This document shows, piece by piece, positions 14,933 to 22,594 of a DNA stretch of 64,000 bases. The notes beneath the pieces were generated by a model. It saw only the letters and a list, made by a program, of their open reading frames with translations. It was not told the origin of the DNA and ran no database searches. Every line of letters begins with the position of its first letter. The stretch's first letter is position 1. Source of the DNA: Deltaproteobacteria bacterium (GTDB lineage Bacteria > Desulfobacterota > Binatia > UTPRO1); assembly GCA_020852955.1 (NCBI GenBank), contig JADYZW010000045.1:22151-86150 (forward strand), in the 5' to 3' direction. The position numbers were made by a program, and so were the translations under genes.

Positions 14933-17566
14933 ATGAAAACAGTGCTGCGGAGCGCGGGCATCGCGCTACTCGCCACCGTGGTGGGCGTGTCGATCGCCGG
15001 CGCCGAGACCGCGAAGTGCCAGCGCGCGATCGCGAAGGCGAGCGCGCAGTACCTGCAAGCCCGGATGAAGGCCCTCTCGAAGTGCAACGAAGGCGTCGTG
15101 AAGGCGGCGAGCGGTACCTGCCCGGATCAGAAGGCCACGGATTCGATCGCCAAGTCGTCGAGCAAGATGCTGGCGTCGATCGGCAAGGCCTGCGGCGGCG
15201 ACGACAAGGTCTGCGGCGGCGACCTGACCAACGAAGACAGCCCCGCGTCGGTCGACTGGCCGGCGGTCTGCCCGAACTTCGAGAAGGGCACCTGCGAGAA
15301 CGCGATCACCGACTGCGGCGGCATCGCTACCTGCCTCGGATGCATCGCCGGCGCCGCGAGCGATCAGGCGATGACCCTCGCGTTCGGCGGCATCAACCTC
15401 CAGAACGCCGACAAGACCCTCAACAAGTGTCAGGTCACGATCGGCAAGGCGACCACCGCCTTCCTGAACTCCGCCAGCAAGGCGTTCCAGAAGTGCTGGG
15501 ACGCGCGCATCAACAGCAAGCACACGGGCGATTGCTTCTCGCCGAACGCCGGCGACGGCAAGTACGCGGCCGCGATCCAGAAGGCCAAGGACAAGCAGAC
15601 GTCGAGCATCTGCAAGGCCTGCGGCGGCGCCGACAAGGCCTGCGGCGGCATCGACGACCTCACGGTCGCGGCGATCGGCTTCCCCCCGGACTGCGCGTTC
15701 GTCACGCAACCGCACGGCGGCAGCGCGTGCAGCAACCCGATCTCGACGCTGACCGACATCGTGAACTGCACGGCGTGCGCCGCGCGCTTCAAGGCGGATT
15801 GCGTCGACAACGCCCAGGTGCCCCAGTTCGTGCCCATCTATCCGGCGCAGTGCACCGCGTGCGCCGCGCCGCCGGCGAGCGGCCCGTGCCCGACGTCGAT
15901 CTCCTTCACCGCGGAGGGCACGAAGACCGACCTCGACACCGGCTTCACCGGCCTCGCCCACAACCAGACCATTCCGTCCAACAGCGCCCTCACGCTCGCG
16001 GTGAGCGGCTGCGCCGGTCCGAGCGAGCCGAGCTGCGGCCTGTGCAACCTCAGCGGCCCGCTCGATAACGTGGGCGGCCCGGGCGTCGACAATCAGCGGT
16101 GCGAGGATGCGCCGTGGAAGCGCTGCGACGTCGACGCCGACTGCACCTCGGCGCTGGCGTGCGTCGGCGGCAGCAACAACGGAGCGCTCTGCACCGCCGG
16201 CTCGGAGTGTCCGGGCGGCGCGTGCGTCAACGCCGGCTTCTCCGGCCCGTGCATCCGTTTCTTCGGGGGGCCGCTGCCGCTCCGTCCTCCGGGCGGTCCG
16301 TCCACCTGCGTCATGAACAAGATCAACGGGTCCGTCACGGGCACGGTCGACTTCAGCGACGGCAGCACCACGTCGCTGGTCCCCCTCGCGTCGACCGTCC
16401 ACATCTTCGGCAACGACTTCGAGCCGTGCCCGCACTGCCGCAACGACGGCAAGTGCAACTCGGGTCCGCGCGCCGAGCAGGCCTGCGTCGTGAGCGGCAC
16501 GTCGGACCGCTTCGGCACGGTGAGCCTCGATTGCCCGCCGATCAACAACGTCGCGACGCTCAACATCAACCTGAACATCTCGACCGGCGGCCAGACCAAG
16601 ACGGTCGAGGTCGGCAATGCGAACTGCCGCGACACCGGCTACGGCTCCCTGAAGTGCCTCTGCGACACCTGCAACACCCTGGCGCAGGAAGGCTGCTCGG
16701 TGAACGGCGATTGCCCGGCGAGCGGCGGCGGACCGGGCATCTGCGGCGGCAAGCGCTGCATCAGCGGCCTCAAGGGCGGTCAGCCGTGCGGCACGTGCAT
16801 CGGCGGCGCCAACCACGGAGCCAACTGCAACAACGACTCCCAGTGCCCGGGGGGGGCGTGCGCCAACCCGAGGACGTGCGTCGGCGGCGCGAACGACGGC
16901 GCGGCCTGCAGCACGAACTCCGCGTGCCCCGGCGGCACGTGCCCGCAGGACGAGTGCCCGGACACGGGCGTCTGCATCGGGGGCGGCAACGACGGCGCGG
17001 CGTGCACTGCGAGCTCCGGGTGCCCCGGAGGCTATTGCACCCCGGGCACCTGCAACGGCGGTCCCAACGACGGCGCGGGGTGCTGGACGAACTCCATGTG
17101 CCCCGGCGGCTCTTGCGCGATGGGCGCGTGCTCGCGGCCCGGCGAAGCGACCAAGCCGAACGTCTGCGTCGACGACACCTCGACGGTGGAGTCGGGCTGC
17201 GTCCTCATTCCCGGCACCGACAACGAGGGAGAGTGCGCCGACGCTCCGATCGATCAGGTATGCTCGATCCAGCAGATGGTCGGGTGCACGACGGACAACG
17301 ACTGCAAAGCTCCCGCGTGCGCCGAGTGCGTGCCCGGGCAGTTCTGTCTCACGCGCAAGCGTCCCTGCTTCATGGATCAGGGCGTGATCGGCAACACCGT
17401 TACGGTGAGCGGCACTCCCGATCCGATCTGCGGCGGCGTCTCGAAGCCCACGGTCGGCACCTTCTTCTGCGTCGCGCCGACCGGCTCGACGGCCATCAAC
17501 GCGGCCGGCGGCCTCCCGGCCCTCGGCCGCGTCCGGATCCCGGGCACGGTCGCCGTCAACCCGTAA
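14933..17566 (+). CDS. Exported Cys-rich LDxGWTG-family protein A, with two helical Cys modules and Cys repeats
   Basis: 877 aa with a clear signal peptide (cleavage near residue 24, after GVSIAGA). Two amphipathic Lys/Ala-rich helical modules with paired Cys follow (about 28-140 and 160-300; KCQRAIAKASAQYL and LNKCQVTIGKATTAFL start the helices). The shared C-terminal domain begins near 325 with LDTGFTGLAHN, then FFGGPLPLRPPGG near 442, PCPHC near 498 and VSLDCPP near 530. Four consecutive CxGGxNDGxxC...CPGGxC repeats (about 622-728) are inserted, and it ends with FFCVAPTGSTAINAAGGLP. No C-terminal membrane anchor or sorting tail is seen. Dozens of Cys imply disulfides, so it is periplasmic or surface located. 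I do not recognise a characterised family; function unknown. Strong RBS AAGGAGGG fixes the start. Confidence 0.88.
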   Translation: MKTVLRSAGIALLATVVGVSIAGAETAKCQRAIAKASAQYLQARMKALSKCNEGVVKAASGTCPDQKATDSIAKSSSKMLASIGKACGGDDKVCGGDLTNEDSPASVDWPAVCPNFEKGTCENAITDCGGIATCLGCIAGAASDQAMTLAFGGINLQNADKTLNKCQVTIGKATTAFLNSASKAFQKCWDARINSKHTGDCFSPNAGDGKYAAAIQKAKDKQTSSICKACGGADKACGGIDDLTVAAIGFPPDCAFVTQPHGGSACSNPISTLTDIVNCTACAARFKADCVDNAQVPQFVPIYPAQCTACAAPPASGPCPTSISFTAEGTKTDLDTGFTGLAHNQTIPSNSALTLAVSGCAGPSEPSCGLCNLSGPLDNVGGPGVDNQRCEDAPWKRCDVDADCTSALACVGGSNNGALCTAGSECPGGACVNAGFSGPCIRFFGGPLPLRPPGGPSTCVMNKINGSVTGTVDFSDGSTTSLVPLASTVHIFGNDFEPCPHCRNDGKCNSGPRAEQACVVSGTSDRFGTVSLDCPPINNVATLNINLNISTGGQTKTVEVGNANCRDTGYGSLKCLCDTCNTLAQEGCSVNGDCPASGGGPGICGGKRCISGLKGGQPCGTCIGGANHGANCNNDSQCPGGACANPRTCVGGANDGAACSTNSACPGGTCPQDECPDTGVCIGGGNDGAACTASSGCPGGYCTPGTCNGGPNDGAGCWTNSMCPGGSCAMGACSRPGEATKPNVCVDDTSTVESGCVLIPGTDNEGECADAPIDQVCSIQQMVGCTTDNDCKAPACAECVPGQFCLTRKRPCFMDQGVIGNTVTVSGTPDPICGGVSKPTVGTFFCVAPTGSTAINAAGGLPALGRVRIPGTVAVNP
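16796..17116 (+). repeat. Four tandem CxGGxNDGxxCxxxxxCPGGxC coding repeats
   Basis: Four consecutive units of about 24-27 residues inside protein A, each with four Cys and a Gly-rich CPGG turn. Related single units occur elsewhere in A and in paralogues B and C. The nucleotide copies are diverged, so the array is old rather than freshly expanded. Confidence 0.8.
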
Positions 17567-17583
17567 CCGTCCGAATCGCACGA

Positions 17584-17622
17584 GGAGAAGCCCCCGGGCC
17601 GGTCGCGGCCGGGGGCTTCTCC
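17584..17622 (+). terminator. Terminator hairpin after gene A
   Basis: GGAGAAGCCCCCGG (17584-17597) pairs with CCGGGGGCTTCTCC (17609-17622), a 14-bp perfect stem 18 nt after the stop. No long T-run follows, as often in GC-rich genomes. Confidence 0.7.
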
Positions 17623-17691
17623 GGCCCTTCCGGCTCCATGCCACGTCGCACATAAGTCCTCGATAGCGCTGCGCGTTATCCCGTTTTTTTC

Positions 17692-17721
17692 TTGACTGCC
17701 CGACCGCGTGCGCACTACTCT
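17692..17721 (+). promoter_or_regulatory. Promoter of Cys-rich family gene B
   Basis: TTGACT (17692-17697) - N18 - TACTCT (17716-17721), preceded by a T-rich run just like the promoter of gene A. The leader shares GAAGATCCCCG with the gene A leader (17755-17765 against 14825-14835). Confidence 0.65.
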
Positions 17722-17812
17722 GCCGTGAGAAGTCACACCGGGTGCCGTGATCGTGAAGATCCCCGGAATCGGACCATCTCGACGCCGTTCGGCCAACCGA
17801 AGGAGGGAAATC

Positions 17813-20335
17813 ATGGGACGCAGCGTACGATTCTCGTCCGCGCTCGTCGCGGCAATGCTCGCGTTCGTCGTCGGAGCGCCGACGGCGAACGCCGCGGATC
17901 TGGGCAAGCCGCGCTATCAGTGTCAGGCGGCCATCGCGAAGGAAGCCGGGAAGTACGTCAACGGCAAGCTCAAGCTCATCCAGAAATGTCGGGATGCGAA
18001 TCTCGCGGCTCCCGGCTCGTGTCTCGCTCCTGATGCCGGCAAGCTGCAGAAGCTCGCGGAGAAGCTCAACGCAGGGCTTCTGAAGAAGTGCGGCTTCAGT
18101 GACTTCCCGGGCACCGACGACGACAACCTGGCGGTGATCGGCTTCCCCGGCCCGTGCCACGACCCGAACTCGCTGAACGGCTTCACCGTCGCCGACCTGC
18201 AGGCGTGCATCAAGGACACCCACGACCGCATCGTCGAGGGCGTGTGCGACGGCGGCAGCAACGACGGCGAGGCGTGCACGGTGGTGGGCGATTGCCCCGA
18301 CAGCGGCCCCGGCACGTCGTGCCGCAGCATGGTCGGCCTCGTCTACGACGCGGCGGTGCCGGGACCCCTCACGGGCACCCAGCTCACCTGCCAGAAGGAG
18401 GTCTCGAAGCAGGGCGTGAGCGTCGTCAAAGCGCTCCTGTCGAGCATCCAGAAGTGCCGAAACGGCCTGCTCAACTGCAAGACGGATCAAAATACGAACG
18501 TCACGACCTGCAAGCTGAGCGGCTTCGCCGGCTCGACGTGCGCCACGAGCGATCCGAAGACGGCCACCGCGGTCACCAAGGCGAAGACCAAGGCCATCGA
18601 GGCGATCACTGCCAAGTGCTCCGCGGCCGACGCCACCGCGCTCAAGCTCTGCGAGCCCGATCAGATCACGGGCGCCCTGGCGGGCACGTGCGAAGCCCTC
18701 GGCCTCCAAGCGTTGGTCGACAACCCCGACGTCAGCCAGATGAGCGACCTCCTCGACTACGAGTACGCGACGCCCGGCACCTGCGGCGACAACGCGAAGA
18801 ACCGGCCGAACGAGGAATGCGACGGCACGGACGACCAGGCCTGCGACGGTCAGTGCGGCGCCCCGCTCAGCCTCTTCCCCTGCCTCTGCATGGACGTCCC
18901 GCGTTCGCGTATCGTCGAGCACGGGAACGCCGACCTCGACAACGGCTGGACGGGTCAGAGCCACGACTCCGGCATCGTCGAGGGCGGAGGCTACGTGACC
19001 GACCTCCACGACTGCGATGGGCCCGGAGGCCCGGACACCATCTGCACCACGGGTCCGAGCTGCTCGCTCGCGCCGCACTCGCCGTGCTCCCCCGGTCCCA
19101 CCCAGGTCATCAGCGCCGACCAGATCTGCGCGGGTCTCGGTCAGGGCACGTGCCGCATGACGCAGGGCGGGCTCCAGGGCCCGCACTGCGAGCTCCCGAT
19201 CAACTTCAAGAAGCGCTGCCGGCCGGACCAGAACGACTGCCCGGACTTCGGGGATCGCTGCGTCACCACGCCGCACGGCGCCCCGCTCCCGCTCGTGTCG
19301 GGCGGCGTCGCGGTGTGCGTCGTCAACGTGTTCACCGAGGACGTGGTCGGCACCACCGACCTCGCGACCGGCGCGGGCGCGATCCGGCTGCGCCAGAACT
19401 CCTCGACGTACAGCGGCGGCGCGACCCAGCAACCGTGTCCCGTCTGCGGCGGGTTCTGCTCGGGGCCGGGAGGCAGCTTCGGCCCGAACGCGCGCAACCT
19501 CTGCACGACCGACGCCGATTGCAACCCCGGCTCGTTCTGCGTGACCGACAAGATCTGCAGCTGGGGTCCGGACATCGACAAGCCGTGCCGTCCGAGCACG
19601 CCGTTCGGCGGCGCGACGGAGTACTTCGGGAACCCGAGCGTCGATTGCCGCATGCAGGGCAGCCTGCTCGGTACGATCGACATCCTGTTCAACCCCGCCT
19701 CCACCTCGACGGTGACCAAGACGGCGAACACCTTCTGCAATACGCCCGGCTTCAACAACAAGGTGTGCGCGGGCGGCGCGAACCAGCACCACACCTGTAC
19801 GGTGGACTCCGAATGCCCGGGCGGCACGTGCAACAACCAGTGCTTCTGCCCGAACGTCGGGGCCGAGATCGGCCAGAAGCCGAACGCCTGCCTCGCGGCC
19901 TGCCTCGGTGGCAGCAACGACGGCCAGCCGTGCGCGGACGACTCGGAGTGCGATCCGCCGAACGGCTTCTGCCACATCGGCGATTGCCGGCACAATCCGA
20001 CCGATACCGACTCCGCGCAGGAGGGCCTCTGCTCGGTGAGCCCGGCCACCAGCGTGTGCTCGGCGCACCCGTTCCTCACCTGCTCGGACGAGACCTTCTG
20101 CCGGCCGCCGATCTGCCCGTTCTGCGAGCCGACCGAGACCTGCGATCTCCTGCCGCGGCAGTGCTTCGTGAATCCCACGTACCTCCGTGGGGGCACTCCC
20201 GGCGTTCCCGATCGCACCACGGCGGCGACGTTCTGCATCACGCAGACGAGCGCCCCGGCGGTGAACTCGGTGGCCGGCCTCTCCGGGCCGGGCGCCATCA
20301 CCAACCCGACGACGGTGACCAACACGGGCTTCTGA
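17813..20335 (+). CDS. Exported Cys-rich LDxGWTG-family protein B
   Basis: 840 aa from the ATG at 17813, which follows AAGGAGGG; an upstream in-frame ATG would only add leader-like Arg-rich residues before the signal peptide. Signal peptide ends near residue 27 (PTANA). Two Cys-bearing helical modules: YQCQAAIAKEAGKYVNGKLK from about 35 and LTCQKEVSKQGVSVVKALL from about 190. The shared domain begins near 372 with LDNGWTGQSHD, followed by GAPLPLVSGGVAVCVVN and PCPVCGG, and ends with FCITQTSAPAVNSVAGLSGPG. It is the most divergent member: the (T/V)SLDCPP block is replaced by NPSVDCRMQG. Several CxGGxNxGxxC repeats are present. No C-terminal anchor. Function unknown; exported and disulfide-rich by inference. 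Confidence 0.86.
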   Translation: MGRSVRFSSALVAAMLAFVVGAPTANAADLGKPRYQCQAAIAKEAGKYVNGKLKLIQKCRDANLAAPGSCLAPDAGKLQKLAEKLNAGLLKKCGFSDFPGTDDDNLAVIGFPGPCHDPNSLNGFTVADLQACIKDTHDRIVEGVCDGGSNDGEACTVVGDCPDSGPGTSCRSMVGLVYDAAVPGPLTGTQLTCQKEVSKQGVSVVKALLSSIQKCRNGLLNCKTDQNTNVTTCKLSGFAGSTCATSDPKTATAVTKAKTKAIEAITAKCSAADATALKLCEPDQITGALAGTCEALGLQALVDNPDVSQMSDLLDYEYATPGTCGDNAKNRPNEECDGTDDQACDGQCGAPLSLFPCLCMDVPRSRIVEHGNADLDNGWTGQSHDSGIVEGGGYVTDLHDCDGPGGPDTICTTGPSCSLAPHSPCSPGPTQVISADQICAGLGQGTCRMTQGGLQGPHCELPINFKKRCRPDQNDCPDFGDRCVTTPHGAPLPLVSGGVAVCVVNVFTEDVVGTTDLATGAGAIRLRQNSSTYSGGATQQPCPVCGGFCSGPGGSFGPNARNLCTTDADCNPGSFCVTDKICSWGPDIDKPCRPSTPFGGATEYFGNPSVDCRMQGSLLGTIDILFNPASTSTVTKTANTFCNTPGFNNKVCAGGANQHHTCTVDSECPGGTCNNQCFCPNVGAEIGQKPNACLAACLGGSNDGQPCADDSECDPPNGFCHIGDCRHNPTDTDSAQEGLCSVSPATSVCSAHPFLTCSDETFCRPPICPFCEPTETCDLLPRQCFVNPTYLRGGTPGVPDRTTAATFCITQTSAPAVNSVAGLSGPGAITNPTTVTNTGF

Positions 20336-20361
20336 CCGTCACCGTCACGTAACCCGTAGCG

Positions 20362-20403
20362 ACACGAGGGGCCGGGAGCCGCGAGGTTCCCGGCCCCTCG
20401 TGT
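20362..20403 (+). terminator. Terminator hairpin after gene B
   Basis: A 16-bp perfect inverted repeat: ACACGAGGGGCCGGGA (20362-20377) pairs with 20388-20403 around a 10-nt loop, 26 nt after the stop of gene B, followed by TTTCC after the hairpin. Confidence 0.75.
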
Positions 20404-20415
20404 TTCCAGGTCATA

Positions 20416-20444
20416 TTGATTCCACGCATGGCCGTTGGTAATCC
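20416..20444 (+). promoter_or_regulatory. Putative promoter of the 20481-22339 operon
   Basis: TTGATT (20416-20421) - N17 - TAATCC (20439-20444), just after the gene B terminator. AAGGAGG at 20464-20470 precedes the ATG at 20481. Confidence 0.5.
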
Positions 20445-20480
20445 CCGCGTTCCGCCGAACCCCAAGGAGGCCATCCTTCC

Positions 20481-21437
20481 ATGATCGATCGTCAGATGTG
20501 GCGCCCTCTCGTCGCCGCGACCGCCGTGGCGCTTTCGATGACGCTGGCGCCGTCCGCCGGCTTCGGCTTTCCCCAGAGCACGGAGACCTCGGGCGAGATC
20601 ACGCCCGACCTCACCGGCACGTGGCTCGTGGTGAACCGTCTCGAGTTCGCGAAGAACACCTCCACCTCGGACAAGCCCGCGGCGACCCCCACGCCCGGCA
20701 TCGATCCGAAGGACATCCGGCCCTTCACGGTCGGCTACCTCTTCACGTTCGAGCACATCCCGACCTCGGAGGCCCAGAAACGGCGCGACGCCGAGAAGGC
20801 GAAGAAGCAGGAAGCGGTCGAGAAGGCGACCAAGATCCTCGCCGGGGAACAGCTGAAGGCGGCCAAGGATCCCAAGCCCGCCGCGAGCGGCGAGATTCCC
20901 GTGGAGCCGAAGGTGCTGTCCTACGGCATTCCACGCGCGCCCGACAGCGTGGTCGACCAGCACGACGAGGTCACCGTGAAGCTCCTGGACGTCGATCTTC
21001 CGAAGACCGTGCAGGCCGAGATCGACGCCAGGAACAAGGCCGAGCAGATCTGGGAACCGTCCCCGAAGGATCTCGCCCTCCTCAAGTCCTCCTGGAAGAC
21101 GCTGAAGCCGCGGATGAACAGCGAGTACTCCCGCATCCAATGGAAGGTGATGGAGCAGAAGTACCTCGAAGGCGGCATGATGCAGGACGAGAAGACCAAG
21201 AACGCCAAGTTCGTGATCTCCGGGGATGCCACGCTGATCGGGTCGCCCGGTCAGCCGAATCGCAATATCCTCGTCTACGGCGCCGACAAGGCGAGCGACA
21301 CCCTCATCGAGGGCGGACACGTGCGGGCGATCATGACCTCGGCGCCGTTCCCGATCCCGATCGACATGAAGGGCAGCTTCAAGATGTATCGCCTGACCGA
21401 CGTCCCGAAGCCGAAGGCGGCGCCGAAGGGTCCGTGA
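20481..21437 (+). CDS. Exported protein of unknown function, coupled to a DsbA-like lipoprotein
   Basis: 318 aa. A signal peptide (MWRPLVAATAVALSMTLAPSAGFG, cleavage near 29) is followed by TPDLTGTWLVVNRLEF, a lipocalin-like beta start, then a Lys/Ala/Glu-rich helical segment (about 92-140). A second part contains NSEYSRIQWKVMEQKYLEGG, ISGDATLIGS and RAIMTSAPFPIPIDMKGSFKMYRL. I do not recognise a characterised family. The mature part contains no Cys, unlike its neighbours. Its stop overlaps the start of the DsbA-like gene by GTGA, so the two are made together. Periplasmic location is inferred from the signal peptide. Confidence 0.82.
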   Translation: MIDRQMWRPLVAATAVALSMTLAPSAGFGFPQSTETSGEITPDLTGTWLVVNRLEFAKNTSTSDKPAATPTPGIDPKDIRPFTVGYLFTFEHIPTSEAQKRRDAEKAKKQEAVEKATKILAGEQLKAAKDPKPAASGEIPVEPKVLSYGIPRAPDSVVDQHDEVTVKLLDVDLPKTVQAEIDARNKAEQIWEPSPKDLALLKSSWKTLKPRMNSEYSRIQWKVMEQKYLEGGMMQDEKTKNAKFVISGDATLIGSPGQPNRNILVYGADKASDTLIEGGHVRAIMTSAPFPIPIDMKGSFKMYRLTDVPKPKAAPKGP

Positions 21438-22339
21438 CCCGGCGAGGGTTCGGGCGGGGGCGCGCGCTCGTCGCGGCCGCGCTCGCCGCGGCAGCGCTCG
21501 CCGCGGCGGCGTGCAACGCGCCGCCGAGCGAGACGGCGAAGCCGGGAGCTCCCGCGCCGTCCCCCAGGCCCGAAGAGGTCGCCGGGCGCATCGAGGAGTA
21601 CTTCGCCAAGAGCGTCACGCCCGGCATCACCCTGAAGGCGAGCGGCATCGTGCCCTCCCAGGTGCCCGGGTGGAACAAGGGCACGCTCGACGTCGACGCG
21701 AACGGAGCCAAGCAGTCGATCCCGTTCCTCGTCTCCCCCGACGGCAAGTACTTCATCAGCGGCGAGGTCACCGACCTCACCGTCGATCCGCTGCAAGCGA
21801 CGCTCGCGAAGATCGACCTCCAGGGCCGGCCGTTCCGGGGACCAGCCGACGCGAAGGTCACGATCGTCGAGTTCTCCGACTTCCAATGCCCCTTCTGCTC
21901 GCGCGCCTATCAGATTCTCGAGGAGCAGGTCATGCCGGCGTACGAAGGCAAGGTCCGGCTCTTCTTCAAGCACCTGCCATTGAAGAGCATCCACCCGTGG
22001 GCCGAAGGCGGCGCGCTCGCCGCCGAGTGCGCCGCGGAGCAGAGCGCCGCGGGCTTCTGGGCGATGTACCACGCGCTCTTCAAGGCGCAGCGCGACCTGA
22101 ACCTCGACAACGTAAAGGCCGAGGTCGCGGCCTTCGCCAAGCGGGCCGGACTCGACGAGACGCGGTTCGCGCAGTGCTACGACCGCAAGGAACCGCTTCC
22201 GCGCATCGAGAAAGACCTGGCGGAAGCCGCGGCGGTCGGGGCCAACTCGACCCCCACGTTCTTCATCAACGGCCGTCGCCTCGAAGGCGCCCAGCCGCTC
22301 GAGAACTTCAGGGCGATCATCGACGAGGAGCTCGGCTGA
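21434..22339 (+). CDS. DsbA-like thiol-disulfide oxidoreductase lipoprotein
   Basis: 301 aa from the GTG at 21434 (GTGA overlap). The hydrophobic N-terminus ends in LAAAAC, a good lipobox. Residues about 45-135 form an N-terminal region ending in SGEVTDLTVDP. The DsbA/thioredoxin domain follows, with VEFSDFQCPFCSRAY (active-site CPFC near 152-155), KHLPLKSIHP, an inserted helical lid, and cis-Pro region STPTFFINGRRLEGAQP. It would oxidise or isomerise disulfides in the periplasm, membrane-anchored by its lipid. It lies between Cys-rich family genes B and C, which makes those proteins plausible clients; that link is inference from position. Confidence 0.9.
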   Translation: MTRRGFGRGRALVAAALAAAALAAAACNAPPSETAKPGAPAPSPRPEEVAGRIEEYFAKSVTPGITLKASGIVPSQVPGWNKGTLDVDANGAKQSIPFLVSPDGKYFISGEVTDLTVDPLQATLAKIDLQGRPFRGPADAKVTIVEFSDFQCPFCSRAYQILEEQVMPAYEGKVRLFFKHLPLKSIHPWAEGGALAAECAAEQSAAGFWAMYHALFKAQRDLNLDNVKAEVAAFAKRAGLDETRFAQCYDRKEPLPRIEKDLAEAAAVGANSTPTFFINGRRLEGAQPLENFRAIIDEELG

Positions 22340-22468
22340 CGCCGGTCGGCGGGCGGCGCGCACGACCGATCGGCGCCTTCACGCGCACGACACCGCGCGT
22401 CGTCCCCGGGCCCGGATGGCGCCGGCGACATCATATTCCGTAACAGACGCTCCATCACGAACCGTCGC

Positions 22469-22498
22469 TTGACACGAATCGCGGCCCGTTGGTACCCG
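22469..22498 (+). promoter_or_regulatory. Promoter of Cys-rich family gene C
   Basis: TTGACA (22469-22474) - N18 - TACCCG (22493-22498), with the same 18-nt spacing as the promoters of genes A, B and F. Confidence 0.6.
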
Positions 22499-22594
22499 TA
22501 GCCTTGCTACACCGAATCGATCTGTCGCGCGCGAATCGAACGCCAGGCCAGCCGTTCGACGCGTGCCCGCGCTGGAACAACGAAAGGGGATCGT

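Noticed and set aside
16796..17116. CRISPR-like array
   Set aside because: The repeats are coding, diverged and in frame with no unique spacers; they encode Cys modules.
14966..20068. 1700-aa open frame on the minus strand under genes A and B
   Set aside because: Arg/Ala/Val-rich antisense frame produced by strong GC3 bias. It spans two genes and their terminator/promoter, and has no motifs.
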